Of a stretch of DNA of 64,000 nt, positions 45,443 to 54,436 are shown piece after piece. This DNA is from Legionellaceae bacterium (GTDB lineage: Bacteria > Pseudomonadota > Gammaproteobacteria > Legionellales > Legionellaceae). Numbering within the stretch: position 1 is the first letter of the stretch; each line of letters begins with the position of its first letter. The notes under the pieces are model-generated. The model had not been told where the DNA came from. It saw only the letters and a program-made list of their open reading frames with translations, and did no database searches. The stretch lies in the NCBI GenBank assembly GCA_029210265.1, contig JARGNP010000010.1, positions 1 through 64,000 of the forward strand, given 5' to 3'. A program made the translations under genes and the position numbers.

Positions 45443-46337
45443 CTGAATCAACCTTGTCTAATAGTTCAGCATCCATATACTCAAGCATTTTAAACACCGT
45501 TTTACGTTGCTGTTCACCGTAGCTATGCTCATCTATATCGTACTTATTAATTTGAATTTCTTCTATAGCTAAACACGACTCGTAATATTCTTCAGATTTT
45601 TCCTCGTCTTCATAAATTAACTTACATGCGTCTTTGATAAAATCAGGCGTATACTCATGTGTGCAATACACCGATTTAGTATGTAATTTATGATATGACT
45701 CAATCGCGAAACCACCTTTGAATATCACAGCAGCGCCTTCAGGCTTCAACGTCTTGGGATAATAAGTATCGTCATCCTCACGGTAATAAACGTTGGTTAC
45801 TTTTGCATTTGCATTTTGTCCTACAAATCCCAGTACGTGAATATCAGGATTCAACAGACTTAATATGCGAGCGGGTGAGTTTAAGTACGTGCGTTCTTCT
45901 TTGTTTACGACTTCATTAGCCGTATAACAAGCACTTAATACCACTGTATTGACTTGAGCACCCGTTTGCTTTTCTACTGCTTGCATAAAATCTATAAAAT
46001 ATCCAGCCCACTTTAGTTCATCATCTTTACATTTATTTTTACCAAACAACCAACCTAATGTCCCGTGCGCCTCAAACCACAAGGTTATTTTAGCGTTCTT
46101 GGTGTGCATGGGCTTTAACACCTGATTTAAACGATTAGGCTCGCTCTCATCAAACGTGATTCTCGCTTTGTTCGCCGTAGCATAGCCCACGCTAGATAAG
46201 GCACTCACTGACGCTTGAAAATTAACCGCAGCATCTAGCTCATCATGCGGAGAGTGAACTAATAAAGCGAGGGGTTTAGCTTTACCTTTTAAACCCGTTC
46301 TTTTCGGGTATAAAATAGCTTGGGTCATCTTATTCAT
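45414..46337 (-). CDS. Caspase/CHAT-like cysteine protease fold protein, candidate effector
   Basis: 307 residues, no signal peptide. Two segments fit the clan CD layout. A strand ends in His-Gly (ITLWFEAHGTLGW, His near residue 89). About 47 residues on, a strand is followed by Cys (VNTVVLSACYTAN, Cys near 136), close to the LSACxTA signature of CHAT domains. Between them lies an amphipathic helix (FIDFMQAVEKQTGA). The C-terminal ~90 residues are acidic. The last residues are CLTI, which looks like a CaaX box, but this stretch overlaps the DJ-1 gene start. A protease role is inferred from motif spacing only. Confidence 0.72.
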   Translation of the reverse strand: MNKMTQAILYPKRTGLKGKAKPLALLVHSPHDELDAAVNFQASVSALSSVGYATANKARITFDESEPNRLNQVLKPMHTKNAKITLWFEAHGTLGWLFGKNKCKDDELKWAGYFIDFMQAVEKQTGAQVNTVVLSACYTANEVVNKEERTYLNSPARILSLLNPDIHVLGFVGQNANAKVTNVYYREDDDTYYPKTLKPEGAAVIFKGGFAIESYHKLHTKSVYCTHEYTPDFIKDACKLIYEDEEKSEEYYESCLAIEEIQINKYDIDEHSYGEQQRKTVFKMLEYMDAELLDKVDSDENTGCLTI

Positions 46338-46478
46338 AATACAAAAATCACGCTCAAGCCTGACCTTTTAAAAAACAACGTGTTAACAATCTATCATGTC
46401 ATCCCTGCGACAGCAATGACCTATCCTATAAAAGTTCATATGATATACTCCATCACATGACTCAAAAATCCCTCTACC

Positions 46479-47324
46479 ATGACATTTTATCGATTATCTT
46501 TATTTTTTTATGCATTAAGCATTATTTTTTTTAACTCAACCACTTTTGCTAAAACAAATCAAAATATTATATATATCTATCAAGATGAAGGTGTGAGTCC
46601 ACATGCATTATTACAAGCCATGCATACATTCCAAACCGTTCTACCGCCTTTTTATACCGTAAAAACCATTGATGCCCAAAATGTGATTAAAAACGATTGG
46701 GCCCGTGATGCAGCCTTATTTATCATGCCAGGTGGCGCAGACACCCCTTATACACAAAAATTAAACGGCGTAGGCAATCAAAAAATAAAAAATTATGTAC
46801 GACATGGCGGTTCATATTTAGGGCTTTGTGCAGGTGCATACTACGCCGCATCAAGCATTGAATTTGACAAAACAGGACCGTTAGAAGTCACCGGCACACG
46901 AGAGCTCGCTTTTTTTGATGGCAAAGCGATTGGCCCTGCTCTCTCAACGTATGATTACAAAACAGAAAGCGGTGCACGTGCGGCTAAAATAAACCTAACT
47001 TTAAGCAATAATCTAAAAAAAACAACGGTTTATTACAACGGCGGAGGCTATTTTGAGCATGCTGGTACAATCAAAAATACCACCGTGTTAGGTTATTATG
47101 CCAACCAAAAACCTGCGATTATTTCGATCAACTATGCCCAAGGTCACGTCGTGCTCTCAGGCGTGCATGTTGAGTATGATGCTGCATTATTAGATTCTAA
47201 AAACCCATTTTTAGCCAAGCTTATACCCGAATTAACTTCTGCTAATCAACAGCGCTTGGCCTTAGTCAACGAAGTTTTAGAGCTATTGAATCTAACAACA
47301 TCAAATCAAACCAAGCTTATTTAG
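46479..47324 (+). CDS. Exported BPL_N (glutamine-amidotransferase-like) domain protein
   Basis: 281 residues. Signal peptide (LSLFFYALSIIFFNSTTFA, cleavage near 24). The mature part matches the BPL_N domain: IIYIYQDEGVSPHALLQAM, ALFIMPGGADTPYTQKLNG, the nucleophile-elbow-like GGSYLGLCAGAYYAASSIEF with C117, and VVLSGVHVEYD. The domain occurs at the N-terminus of eukaryotic biotin-protein ligases and as standalone exported bacterial proteins of unknown function. Its stop overlaps the convergent kinase gene by 8 bp. Confidence 0.82.
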   Translation: MTFYRLSLFFYALSIIFFNSTTFAKTNQNIIYIYQDEGVSPHALLQAMHTFQTVLPPFYTVKTIDAQNVIKNDWARDAALFIMPGGADTPYTQKLNGVGNQKIKNYVRHGGSYLGLCAGAYYAASSIEFDKTGPLEVTGTRELAFFDGKAIGPALSTYDYKTESGARAAKINLTLSNNLKKTTVYYNGGGYFEHAGTIKNTTVLGYYANQKPAIISINYAQGHVVLSGVHVEYDAALLDSKNPFLAKLIPELTSANQQRLALVNEVLELLNLTTSNQTKLI

Positions 47325-49545
47325 GTAGATGACTCACGCTTTCGGCTACCGACTGAATGCTGGGACGCTCTTCAGCCCGCGCTTTCCAGCATGCGGCAAT
47401 TAAATCGGCATACGGCTGCGATGTTTTCTCTTGTACTGCTTGCAACGTACCTGGCTTTTCACCCGCTTGAATACGTTGCTTAATTTCGTCGGTGTTCTTG
47501 CATTCTTTATATGGCCACGTACCTATCGCCATTTCCCATAAAATTATACTCAACGACCAAACGTCCGATGCAAAACTCGCTCTTCTATATTGTATTACTT
47601 CAGGGGCGGCATAATTCCATGTGCAAACTTGAGACACCTGTCCCGTCGTCAGCTGACTCCTACTAACTAAACGCTGCGCATGGCCAAAATCAGCTAATTT
47701 AGCCCCACCTCCTCCGATCAAAATATTATGCGGTTTTAAATCACCATGCACAATCAATTGCGTGTTCAAATAAGCTAGGCCACGGCAAATATCCATTGCA
47801 TAGGCTTGCCTTTTTTTACACGTTAATTTCTTACGAGCAATCACTTGAGATAAGCTACCATCGGGTAATAATTCCAGCACTAAACCATATTGCCCCGGTC
47901 CTTGATATGCGCCATATAAAGCAACAATATTAGGGTGATTCAAACCACTATGCAAGATTCCTTCATCTTTGAGCTCTTGAAGATCTTCCTTCGTTGCTCC
48001 AGTCTTAAGCAGCATTTTAATCGCCACGGGCGTATGTTGTAACCATTGGCCCTGCACAACCTGTCCGAAGCTTCCTCGACCTAATTTTTTTGCTGTAACA
48101 CAAAGAGCATCATACGGAATCGATTTTAACGTTGATACACGTTGGTGCGTTTGCCCTAACGTTGGATGACAGCTTTGTAGCGCCTGAAGCAACGTTGTTG
48201 CATCGCGTTGAGTTTGGCTATCATCATCGGTGAGTAACGGGATTAAATGAGTAATGCCATTAGAATCATGTAGAATCTGTAAACTTTGTTGATCTTTAGA
48301 TAATTCAACCAATAACTTGGCCGCCTGTCCTCTCAAATCTATATTATCCAAAAATTTTACGATACTATCGATGCCACGCCCTCGTCTGATCGTTTGAATA
48401 TCGGCGGTCTCTAACTTCATTTCGCACAACAAACCAAAAGCACTTTCAATTATACGCCCATGCCTAGAATGAAGGCCCTTAACGAGTCCATCGATCACTT
48501 GATTTGAGATCTTACTTGCAATATCCAATCTATATTCTGCATTACAGGCCAATTCCAGCACAACCCCTAAAGCTTTAATATTATTTTGACTTATGATCAC
48601 ATTAACCAAAGCTTCAACGCATTGATTGGCGTGAATCACCGCATGGTTGTCTATATTTTTCGATAAATGAAACATTATTTTGAGTACATCTTCATAATCC
48701 TGTAACAAAGAAATTAGTACAGGAATAGCACCCGACTCGCGAATGAACGTCTGATCGCTTGCCGACGTAGATAAGTTAGCCAAGGCGACTAAAGCATTTT
48801 TCCTTAAGCCTGGTTGGTCAAGTGATAGAAGAAGTAACGCTATACCCCCAGCTTCTCGGATACCAGAAAAATTTGATTCATCTCTCGATAGCTTCAGAAT
48901 AATTTCTAAAAACTCATATTCACCCAAAAGCTCCTCTTGCTCTCTGCGCCGAAAGAGAGAGGCTATTGTCGCTGAGGAAAGTGCCATAACCCGACAATTA
49001 TCATTGAGCAACAGATTCAGTAATGTCTCTCTGGCATTTTCTTGTACAATATTATCCGTGGCAGCAGCAAGATGCTCGAGACGTTGGATATTTTCAGGTT
49101 TAAATAAATCACTATTATATGCAGCATTCAGTGCGACTGCAGCGAGCAAACGGCTTGTGTGTTGATAAACAACATTGGCTTCTAATGGATTGGTGATTAA
49201 AAAGAATAGATTAGCAATCGACTTTTCCAGCTCTATCACACTCACTTTATGATGTGCTAGCGTTAGTAGCACTTGGAGTATAGAGACCTGTTTTTCTGGA
49301 TCGAGCGTAATCGATAACACATGGCAAAGATGCGTGAGCCCCTCCCGTTGGACAAAATGATCCCGGCGCTCTGGCTCGACCAAGTAACGGCGAAGGTCTT
49401 GGAATACTGAATTCGGCGTCTCGATTCCTTGAGATATAAACGTATTCATTGTCGCATCAAAGCGCGAGCTTTTTGATCGCTTAACGCCAAAGAAGCTTGA
49501 ACTATCTAAATCACTTGCTCGATCATTTAAACTTCGCTTCATCAT
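47317..49545 (-). CDS. Armadillo-repeat protein kinase, eukaryote-like (candidate effector)
   Basis: 742 residues. The N-terminus is basic and Ser-rich (MMKRSLNDRAS, GVKRSKSSR), possibly a nuclear signal. Residues about 90-450 form armadillo/HEAT-type helices (GGIALLLLSLDQPGLRKNAL, SGAIPVLISLLQDYEDVLKI). A complete tyrosine-kinase-like Ser/Thr kinase domain follows: Gly loop GRGSFGQVVQG (about 487), VAIKMLL (Lys about 509), HGDLKPHN (about 598; Arg of HRD replaced by Gly), ADFG (about 618), AAPEV (about 647). All catalytic residues are present, so activity is expected. The HGD form is typical of kinases not needing activation-loop phosphorylation. Fold and repeats resemble host or amoebal proteins; an effector role is inference. 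Confidence 0.9.
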   Translation of the reverse strand: MMKRSLNDRASDLDSSSFFGVKRSKSSRFDATMNTFISQGIETPNSVFQDLRRYLVEPERRDHFVQREGLTHLCHVLSITLDPEKQVSILQVLLTLAHHKVSVIELEKSIANLFFLITNPLEANVVYQHTSRLLAAVALNAAYNSDLFKPENIQRLEHLAAATDNIVQENARETLLNLLLNDNCRVMALSSATIASLFRRREQEELLGEYEFLEIILKLSRDESNFSGIREAGGIALLLLSLDQPGLRKNALVALANLSTSASDQTFIRESGAIPVLISLLQDYEDVLKIMFHLSKNIDNHAVIHANQCVEALVNVIISQNNIKALGVVLELACNAEYRLDIASKISNQVIDGLVKGLHSRHGRIIESAFGLLCEMKLETADIQTIRRGRGIDSIVKFLDNIDLRGQAAKLLVELSKDQQSLQILHDSNGITHLIPLLTDDDSQTQRDATTLLQALQSCHPTLGQTHQRVSTLKSIPYDALCVTAKKLGRGSFGQVVQGQWLQHTPVAIKMLLKTGATKEDLQELKDEGILHSGLNHPNIVALYGAYQGPGQYGLVLELLPDGSLSQVIARKKLTCKKRQAYAMDICRGLAYLNTQLIVHGDLKPHNILIGGGGAKLADFGHAQRLVSRSQLTTGQVSQVCTWNYAAPEVIQYRRASFASDVWSLSIILWEMAIGTWPYKECKNTDEIKQRIQAGEKPGTLQAVQEKTSQPYADLIAACWKARAEERPSIQSVAESVSHLPK

Positions 49546-49626
49546 ATAAACACCTAGAGTAAATATCCACTCAAAAAGGCAAGATTATATCACTACAGCT
49601 AATTAAGTTCAATTTAAGAGCATAAA

Positions 49627-50886
49627 TTACACTTCATAATCACCCACAACTTCATCCTCAACCACGTCTATCATATGCTCATCAACAACTTTGGTTACAC
49701 ATGAATCGGACCAAACATTAAGCGATGTTTCAACCATATCGATAAGACTATAAAAAGGCAAAATAATACCCATCAACGTAATCGGGACGTTCATGCTTGC
49801 GAGCAAACTCGCACTCAAGAAAAAGCATCCCATCGGAATACCCGCATTACCAATCGCGGCAACCGTAGCCACGACAATCCATAATCCCATCGCAGGCAGT
49901 GACAGTGTGATCCCATGATTTTGCATCAAATAAACCACCGTTGCGAAAATAAATGCCGCACAACCATTCATATTAATGCTGGTGCAAAGGGGCAACACAA
50001 AACGGCTTAACTCAGGACGAACGCCCAGCTTTTGCTCCATGGTATCCATCGTCACAGGCAAAGCGCCAACCGAAGACTTGCTAAAAAATGCAAGCGATAA
50101 TGCCGGTAGCATACGTCGCATGGTCTCAAACGGTTTGATACCTTGATATTTTAGCCACAACGGCAACACAACAAAACCTTGAATTAAATTCGCTAACACA
50201 ATCACGAGCAAATATTCACCAATACCTTTGAGATCTCCCCCACTTCGCATCTGTACCACGGTCGAGGTAATAAAACCGTACAAACCTATTGGAATAATCA
50301 AAATCACCCAACGCGTAATCACCATCATCATGCCGTGAGCACCACGAAAGAAATGCGTGATGGTCTGACGAGCATCTTCATCAGGAATAGAGCGAATAGC
50401 GACACCAATCACAATACTTAAGAATAAAACCGTCAACACTTGATTTTCAAGAAACGGAGCAAAAATATTCTCCGGAATTAAATGCGCGACGTGATCTAAA
50501 TACTTCATGCCAGCTGTTGGCAACGCACCGGCAACATCACTCCCCGTAGACACAAGCGTTGGATGAATCAATAAATACAATAAGCAACTAATCGTTGCGG
50601 CTACGAGGGTTGTACCTAAGGTGTAACACATGGTGCGACGCCACACGCGCTTCATAATTCCTTCTGAACGATAATGCGCCAACGTTACAATAATAGACAA
50701 CGCAATAATCGGTAAGCTAATGCATTTAAAAATACGAATAAATACATCTGCAACAAACAAACCTGTCGCTTTTAAAACAGGAATATCTGAAAAACCACTG
50801 AGCACCCCCAGTAAAATCATGGCCGTATAAAGCACAGGTGTGTTCAGCCACCAGGGTCTTTTTTTCTCTTGATTATTCACCGACAT
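49627..50886 (-). CDS. Dicarboxylate/amino acid:cation symporter (DAACS)
   Basis: 419 residues, about eight membrane helices plus two re-entrant hairpins. Signature segments are the Ser-rich hairpin AFFSKSSVGALPVTMDTMEQ and the helix 7 motif TSINMNGCAAFIFATVVYLM (NMNG in place of the common NMDG). Imports glutamate, aspartate, C4-dicarboxylates or, in some branches, Ser/Thr with Na+ or H+. The acidic C-terminal tail (VDEHMIDVVEDEVVGDYEV) is unusual. It is separate from the pilin genes upstream. Confidence 0.93.
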   Translation of the reverse strand: MSVNNQEKKRPWWLNTPVLYTAMILLGVLSGFSDIPVLKATGLFVADVFIRIFKCISLPIIALSIIVTLAHYRSEGIMKRVWRRTMCYTLGTTLVAATISCLLYLLIHPTLVSTGSDVAGALPTAGMKYLDHVAHLIPENIFAPFLENQVLTVLFLSIVIGVAIRSIPDEDARQTITHFFRGAHGMMMVITRWVILIIPIGLYGFITSTVVQMRSGGDLKGIGEYLLVIVLANLIQGFVVLPLWLKYQGIKPFETMRRMLPALSLAFFSKSSVGALPVTMDTMEQKLGVRPELSRFVLPLCTSINMNGCAAFIFATVVYLMQNHGITLSLPAMGLWIVVATVAAIGNAGIPMGCFFLSASLLASMNVPITLMGIILPFYSLIDMVETSLNVWSDSCVTKVVDEHMIDVVEDEVVGDYEV

Positions 50887-50973
50887 CCAAAATTCCTACA
50901 AATATTCAAAACATGTTCTAACATGATACAGATAATAAACTAACTTGTCACTGGGGTTGGTTAGGCATTTTAA

Positions 50974-51483
50974 TTAATTAGCTACATAACGCCAACTTAA
51001 AACACCTGTGCTTATTTCAGAAGATACTTTACATATTTTTTTTCGTTTGCCCGCCGGTTGTGCAATACGAAGGCTTAATATTTCATGACCTAACTCAGAG
51101 GCTGTTATGGCTAAACTCCAATGATGACTCGCCTGCGCCTTAATTTTTAAACACGTAAATACACCTAGATCAGCAATCACATAATAATAAACTTGGTTTT
51201 TATATCGCAAGACACAGCCCTGTTCTGAACGTAAAATACTTAAAGGCTGATTTAAATCGTTTGTTTTTTTTATGCAGCTTTTGGGTATGTTCTTCAATCC
51301 ACTTTTCTCGAGATGAGACGCCGCCGCCTCTAGATCATAAAACGCCTCATGAGATGCACGCGTTTGTCGAACAAGCTTTTGATATATCCAGGTGCCTCGC
51401 ATCATCGAAAACAAGAGCGACGCGATTAAAGCTAACATAATCAACGTTGTTAGCAATATCATACCTTGTGAACGCTCTTTCAT
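50974..51483 (-). CDS. pilX: PilX-like minor pilin/pilus assembly protein
   Basis: 169 residues. It begins MKERSQGMILLTTLIMLALIASLLFSMMRG, the Gly-Met cleavage site and hydrophobic stalk typical of PilX (which often lacks the +5 Glu). The remainder is a small globular domain with four or more Cys that may form disulfides. It overlaps pilW by 4 bp. The order pilV-pilW-pilX is that of type IVa minor-pilin operons, but the expected pilY1 and pilE do not follow; a symporter gene comes next. Confidence 0.8.
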   Translation of the reverse strand: MKERSQGMILLTTLIMLALIASLLFSMMRGTWIYQKLVRQTRASHEAFYDLEAAASHLEKSGLKNIPKSCIKKTNDLNQPLSILRSEQGCVLRYKNQVYYYVIADLGVFTCLKIKAQASHHWSLAITASELGHEILSLRIAQPAGKRKKICKVSSEISTGVLSWRYVAN

Positions 51484-52217
51484 GGCATGCGAACCCTTGT
51501 CTCGAAGCTATCTGACGTGCCATCGTGTAATACAAATTGCATGCTTAATATTGGATAAGTTGTATGATGATTTAATTCAAATTTAATACGCTTTATTTGA
51601 GACGTCAGTTTGTCTGCGCGATGCTGTTTATAAAACAAAGCTTTTTTAAAATAAAACGATTCAGACAGCCATTCCCCCACATAAACTTCGGGCTCGTAAT
51701 CAAACACCAGCGGTTTTTTTAACGTCACGAGGTGCCCACCACGTACAGGCGCCATGCTCTCCACATCATGCACTTCGGCATGCGTACAATCTGCAATCAA
51801 GATAGGCCGTTCGGGACTTAAACTCATAAATTTATCTGATTTTTTTATAAATAACTCTGTACTGGTTTTAATCATTGCCTGCGTAAACGCTGCTTCGCTC
51901 ATCTTTCGAAGATAAAGTTTAGTTGGATCGTCTTGATTGATTTCTATAGGAAGCAGCGATTCTGGATATTCACGTGTATCTGTACTAAGAAGATGATCAA
52001 GTCTGCGACAAGGCGTAAAGCCCGCATGATGCACCCTATCACGCATCACATCCAACACCCACTGCAACTCCATGGCTTGATCTAACACTGCATGCACGTG
52101 ATGATGTTGACGACTCACGGATAATAGATGCTGGGTTAAAATCAAGATTAAAAGCGTCGAGATAAAAAAACTCACCAGCAACTCGGTTAAACTAAACCCA
52201 GCAATTTTACGACACAT
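51480..52217 (-). CDS. pilW: PilW-like minor pilin
   Basis: 245 residues from ATG 52217, which shares its A with the TGA stop of the short pilV-like gene (TGATG). A GTG three bases earlier is the alternative. Prepilin signal: AGFSLTELLVSFFISTLLI, with cleavage after Gly and Glu at +5. A long helix and a globular domain follow. Minor pilins prime type IV pilus assembly in the inner membrane and cap the fibre. A type II secretion pseudopilin (GspJ) is the main alternative, but the neighbours favour a pilus. Confidence 0.85.
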   Translation of the reverse strand: MCRKIAGFSLTELLVSFFISTLLILILTQHLLSVSRQHHHVHAVLDQAMELQWVLDVMRDRVHHAGFTPCRRLDHLLSTDTREYPESLLPIEINQDDPTKLYLRKMSEAAFTQAMIKTSTELFIKKSDKFMSLSPERPILIADCTHAEVHDVESMAPVRGGHLVTLKKPLVFDYEPEVYVGEWLSESFYFKKALFYKQHRADKLTSQIKRIKFELNHHTTYPILSMQFVLHDGTSDSFETRVRMP

Positions 52218-52387
52218 CACTGCTCTCGTGTGTTATCTAAAACAAGTAAAGCCGCCATATCTGATTTTATTTTACGTACCGAGTGATTGAGCTGCATTTG
52301 TTGTTTAAACAAAACCAGTGACGTTCCAGAAATCAGCATCAAACACACCAAGACTTCAACCAACGAAAAACCTCGCATCCACACCAT
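52217..52387 (-). CDS. pilV: Very short PilV-like prepilin
   Basis: 56 residues (an internal ATG at 52378 gives 53). The sequence MRGFSLVEVLVCLMLISGTS has a perfect prepilin cleavage site (G before F) and Glu at +5. It continues with a helix (LVLFKQQMQLNHSVRKIKSD) and stops at 52217. The globular domain of normal PilV (about 150 residues) is absent. It begins one base after the dehydratase stop and its TGA overlaps pilW. Tight coupling on both sides argues that it is translated. It could be a stalk-only subunit or the relic of a longer gene. Confidence 0.75.
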   Translation of the reverse strand: MVWMRGFSLVEVLVCLMLISGTSLVLFKQQMQLNHSVRKIKSDMAALLVLDNTREQ

Positions 52388-52388
52388 G

Positions 52389-54272
52389 CTACGCGTTCTC
52401 AGACAGCTCAGAAGAAAACTCAGGCACCAAGCTTTTGATCAAAACCATCAATTCATCGGTTTGGTATGTATGGCATGCGTGCTGCATCATTCTTAAAGCT
52501 TGAGTCAGCTCATCCCAATTGATTTCACGAAAACGTGCTTTAAATAATTTTTCATGGGTCGTTTGAACCAAAGGCTCCGAGGCATGAAACAGCTCTTCAA
52601 ATAACTTTTCACCGGGTCGTAATCCCGTGTATTTTATTTCGATATCTTGACCTGGCTTTTTGCCAGCAAGACGAATCATTTGCTCCGCCAAATACGTAAT
52701 CGTAATCGGCTCCCCCATATCCAGCATAAAAATTTCACCGCCTTCCCCATTCACCATCGCTTGTAAAATCAACTGACTGGCTTCTGGAATGGTCATAAAA
52801 TAGCGCTTTACGTCTGGGTGCGTGACCGTAAGCGGTCCTCCTACTTCCAACTGCTTTTGAAACAACGGCACCACACTGCCGACCGAACCTAAAACATTAC
52901 CAAATCGCACCGTGATAAATTGCGTGCTCACACGCTGATTTAAATTTTGACAATAGATTTCAGCGATACGCTTGGTCGTGCCCATAATATTGGTCGGATT
53001 CACCGCTTTATCCGTCGAGATCAACACAAACTTTTCAGCATTAACCGCAAGGCTTGCTTCTACCACAACTTGTGTACCTATCACGTTGTTATATACCGCC
53101 ACACGCACTTGCTCTTCAAGCATAGGTACATGTTTATAAGCCGCTGCATGAAATACAACATGAGGCTTAAAGCGTTCAAATACCTCGTTCACAGCGACCA
53201 CATCCACCACACTTGCTAGAATCATATGAAGCGAAAGCTTAGGAAATTGTGCCCGAAGCTCAAGCTCAATATGATATAAATTAGATTCGCTGTTATCAAA
53301 CAACACCAGATGCTCAGGTTGCAGTGCTGCAATTTGGCGACATAATTCTGAACCGATAGAACCACCTCCACCGGTGACCAAGACACAACGTCCATGAAGA
53401 CCTGCTTCAATTTTATTCCACTCAAGCTCAACTTGATCACGCCCGAGTAAATCACCAATATTGACAGTTCGGAGCGCATTCACTTCGACACGCCCTGAAA
53501 CCAAGGCCTGAAGACTGGGCAAGGTTCTAAACGGCACACGCGAGGTTTCACAATAATTAACAATACGTCGCATCGCAGCGGAACCAGCTGATGGCAATGC
53601 AATAAAAATTAAATCAGCTTCGCATTGAATAACTAATTCTGACAACTCTGGAATACTCCCAAGCACACGCACGCCATGCACTTCGAGACCACATTTTTTT
53701 TTGTCATCATCCACCAGTCCTATCGGCACGTATTCATGGGTTCGTTGCAAGTCACGCACTAAGCTTTCACCAGCATTTCCAGCCCCCACAATCACAACAC
53801 GTTGAATCGCCGCCTCATCAGCATCCAGCAGCTTACCTTGCTTATCCCAGCGATAACGTAAGGTAAGCCGTGCACCGCATAAGCATGCCATGAGCAACAA
53901 ACCATATAACGGTAAAACCGTACGTGGCATGGTTTGCAACCATGATAATGTATAAAAAACAGGGTAAGCTAATAACGTTCCTACACACACCGCTTTTAAA
54001 ATACGTGCCATATCACCCAATGAGGAAAAACGCCATAAACCACGGTAAACTTTAAACGCGTAATAACAAGCAACTTGGATCAGGAGCAAAACAACAAAAG
54101 GCTTCGATGCGCTATGCAGTAGCCAATCTTGAAATAAACCACGTGAATTAAATTGGAAAGCATTAGCACAACACCACGCTAACGGAATGGCTAAAATATC
54201 AAATAATACAACAGGTAGTTTTGTATAGAACTTTTGTAAACTATTTTGAAAAAAAAAGACTTTTCTATCCAT
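52389..54272 (-). CDS. Membrane-bound nucleotide-sugar 4,6-dehydratase (WbpM/PglF/CapD family)
   Basis: 627 residues from ATG 54272, supported by AAGG seven bases upstream. The N-terminus has about four membrane helices. A first Rossmann domain follows (VVIVGAGNAGESLVRDL), then the long SDR dehydratase domain with VLVTGGGGSIGSELCRQI, DNSESNLYHIE, and the modified catalytic motif MxxxK (NIMGTTKR, Met replacing Tyr, usual in this branch) with STDKAVNPTN. Converts UDP-GlcNAc to the 4-keto-6-deoxy sugar for LPS O-antigen, capsule or glycan synthesis. It lies directly before the pilV-like gene; pilin glycosylation is a possible but unproven link. Confidence 0.93.
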   Translation of the reverse strand: MDRKVFFFQNSLQKFYTKLPVVLFDILAIPLAWCCANAFQFNSRGLFQDWLLHSASKPFVVLLLIQVACYYAFKVYRGLWRFSSLGDMARILKAVCVGTLLAYPVFYTLSWLQTMPRTVLPLYGLLLMACLCGARLTLRYRWDKQGKLLDADEAAIQRVVIVGAGNAGESLVRDLQRTHEYVPIGLVDDDKKKCGLEVHGVRVLGSIPELSELVIQCEADLIFIALPSAGSAAMRRIVNYCETSRVPFRTLPSLQALVSGRVEVNALRTVNIGDLLGRDQVELEWNKIEAGLHGRCVLVTGGGGSIGSELCRQIAALQPEHLVLFDNSESNLYHIELELRAQFPKLSLHMILASVVDVVAVNEVFERFKPHVVFHAAAYKHVPMLEEQVRVAVYNNVIGTQVVVEASLAVNAEKFVLISTDKAVNPTNIMGTTKRIAEIYCQNLNQRVSTQFITVRFGNVLGSVGSVVPLFQKQLEVGGPLTVTHPDVKRYFMTIPEASQLILQAMVNGEGGEIFMLDMGEPITITYLAEQMIRLAGKKPGQDIEIKYTGLRPGEKLFEELFHASEPLVQTTHEKLFKARFREINWDELTQALRMMQHACHTYQTDELMVLIKSLVPEFSSELSENA

Positions 54273-54436
54273 GGTCATGCCTTGCTTTAAACTTTCCTGC
54301 ATCTTACAACATGTTATGTCCATCGGATACTAGACGACCGTATAAAACGCAGTGACTTATGCTTTCTTATATGATAATCTGCTAAGTTATTTACTCTTTA
54401 GCTTAAATAATGTATTTATATTACAAGGAATCTTTT

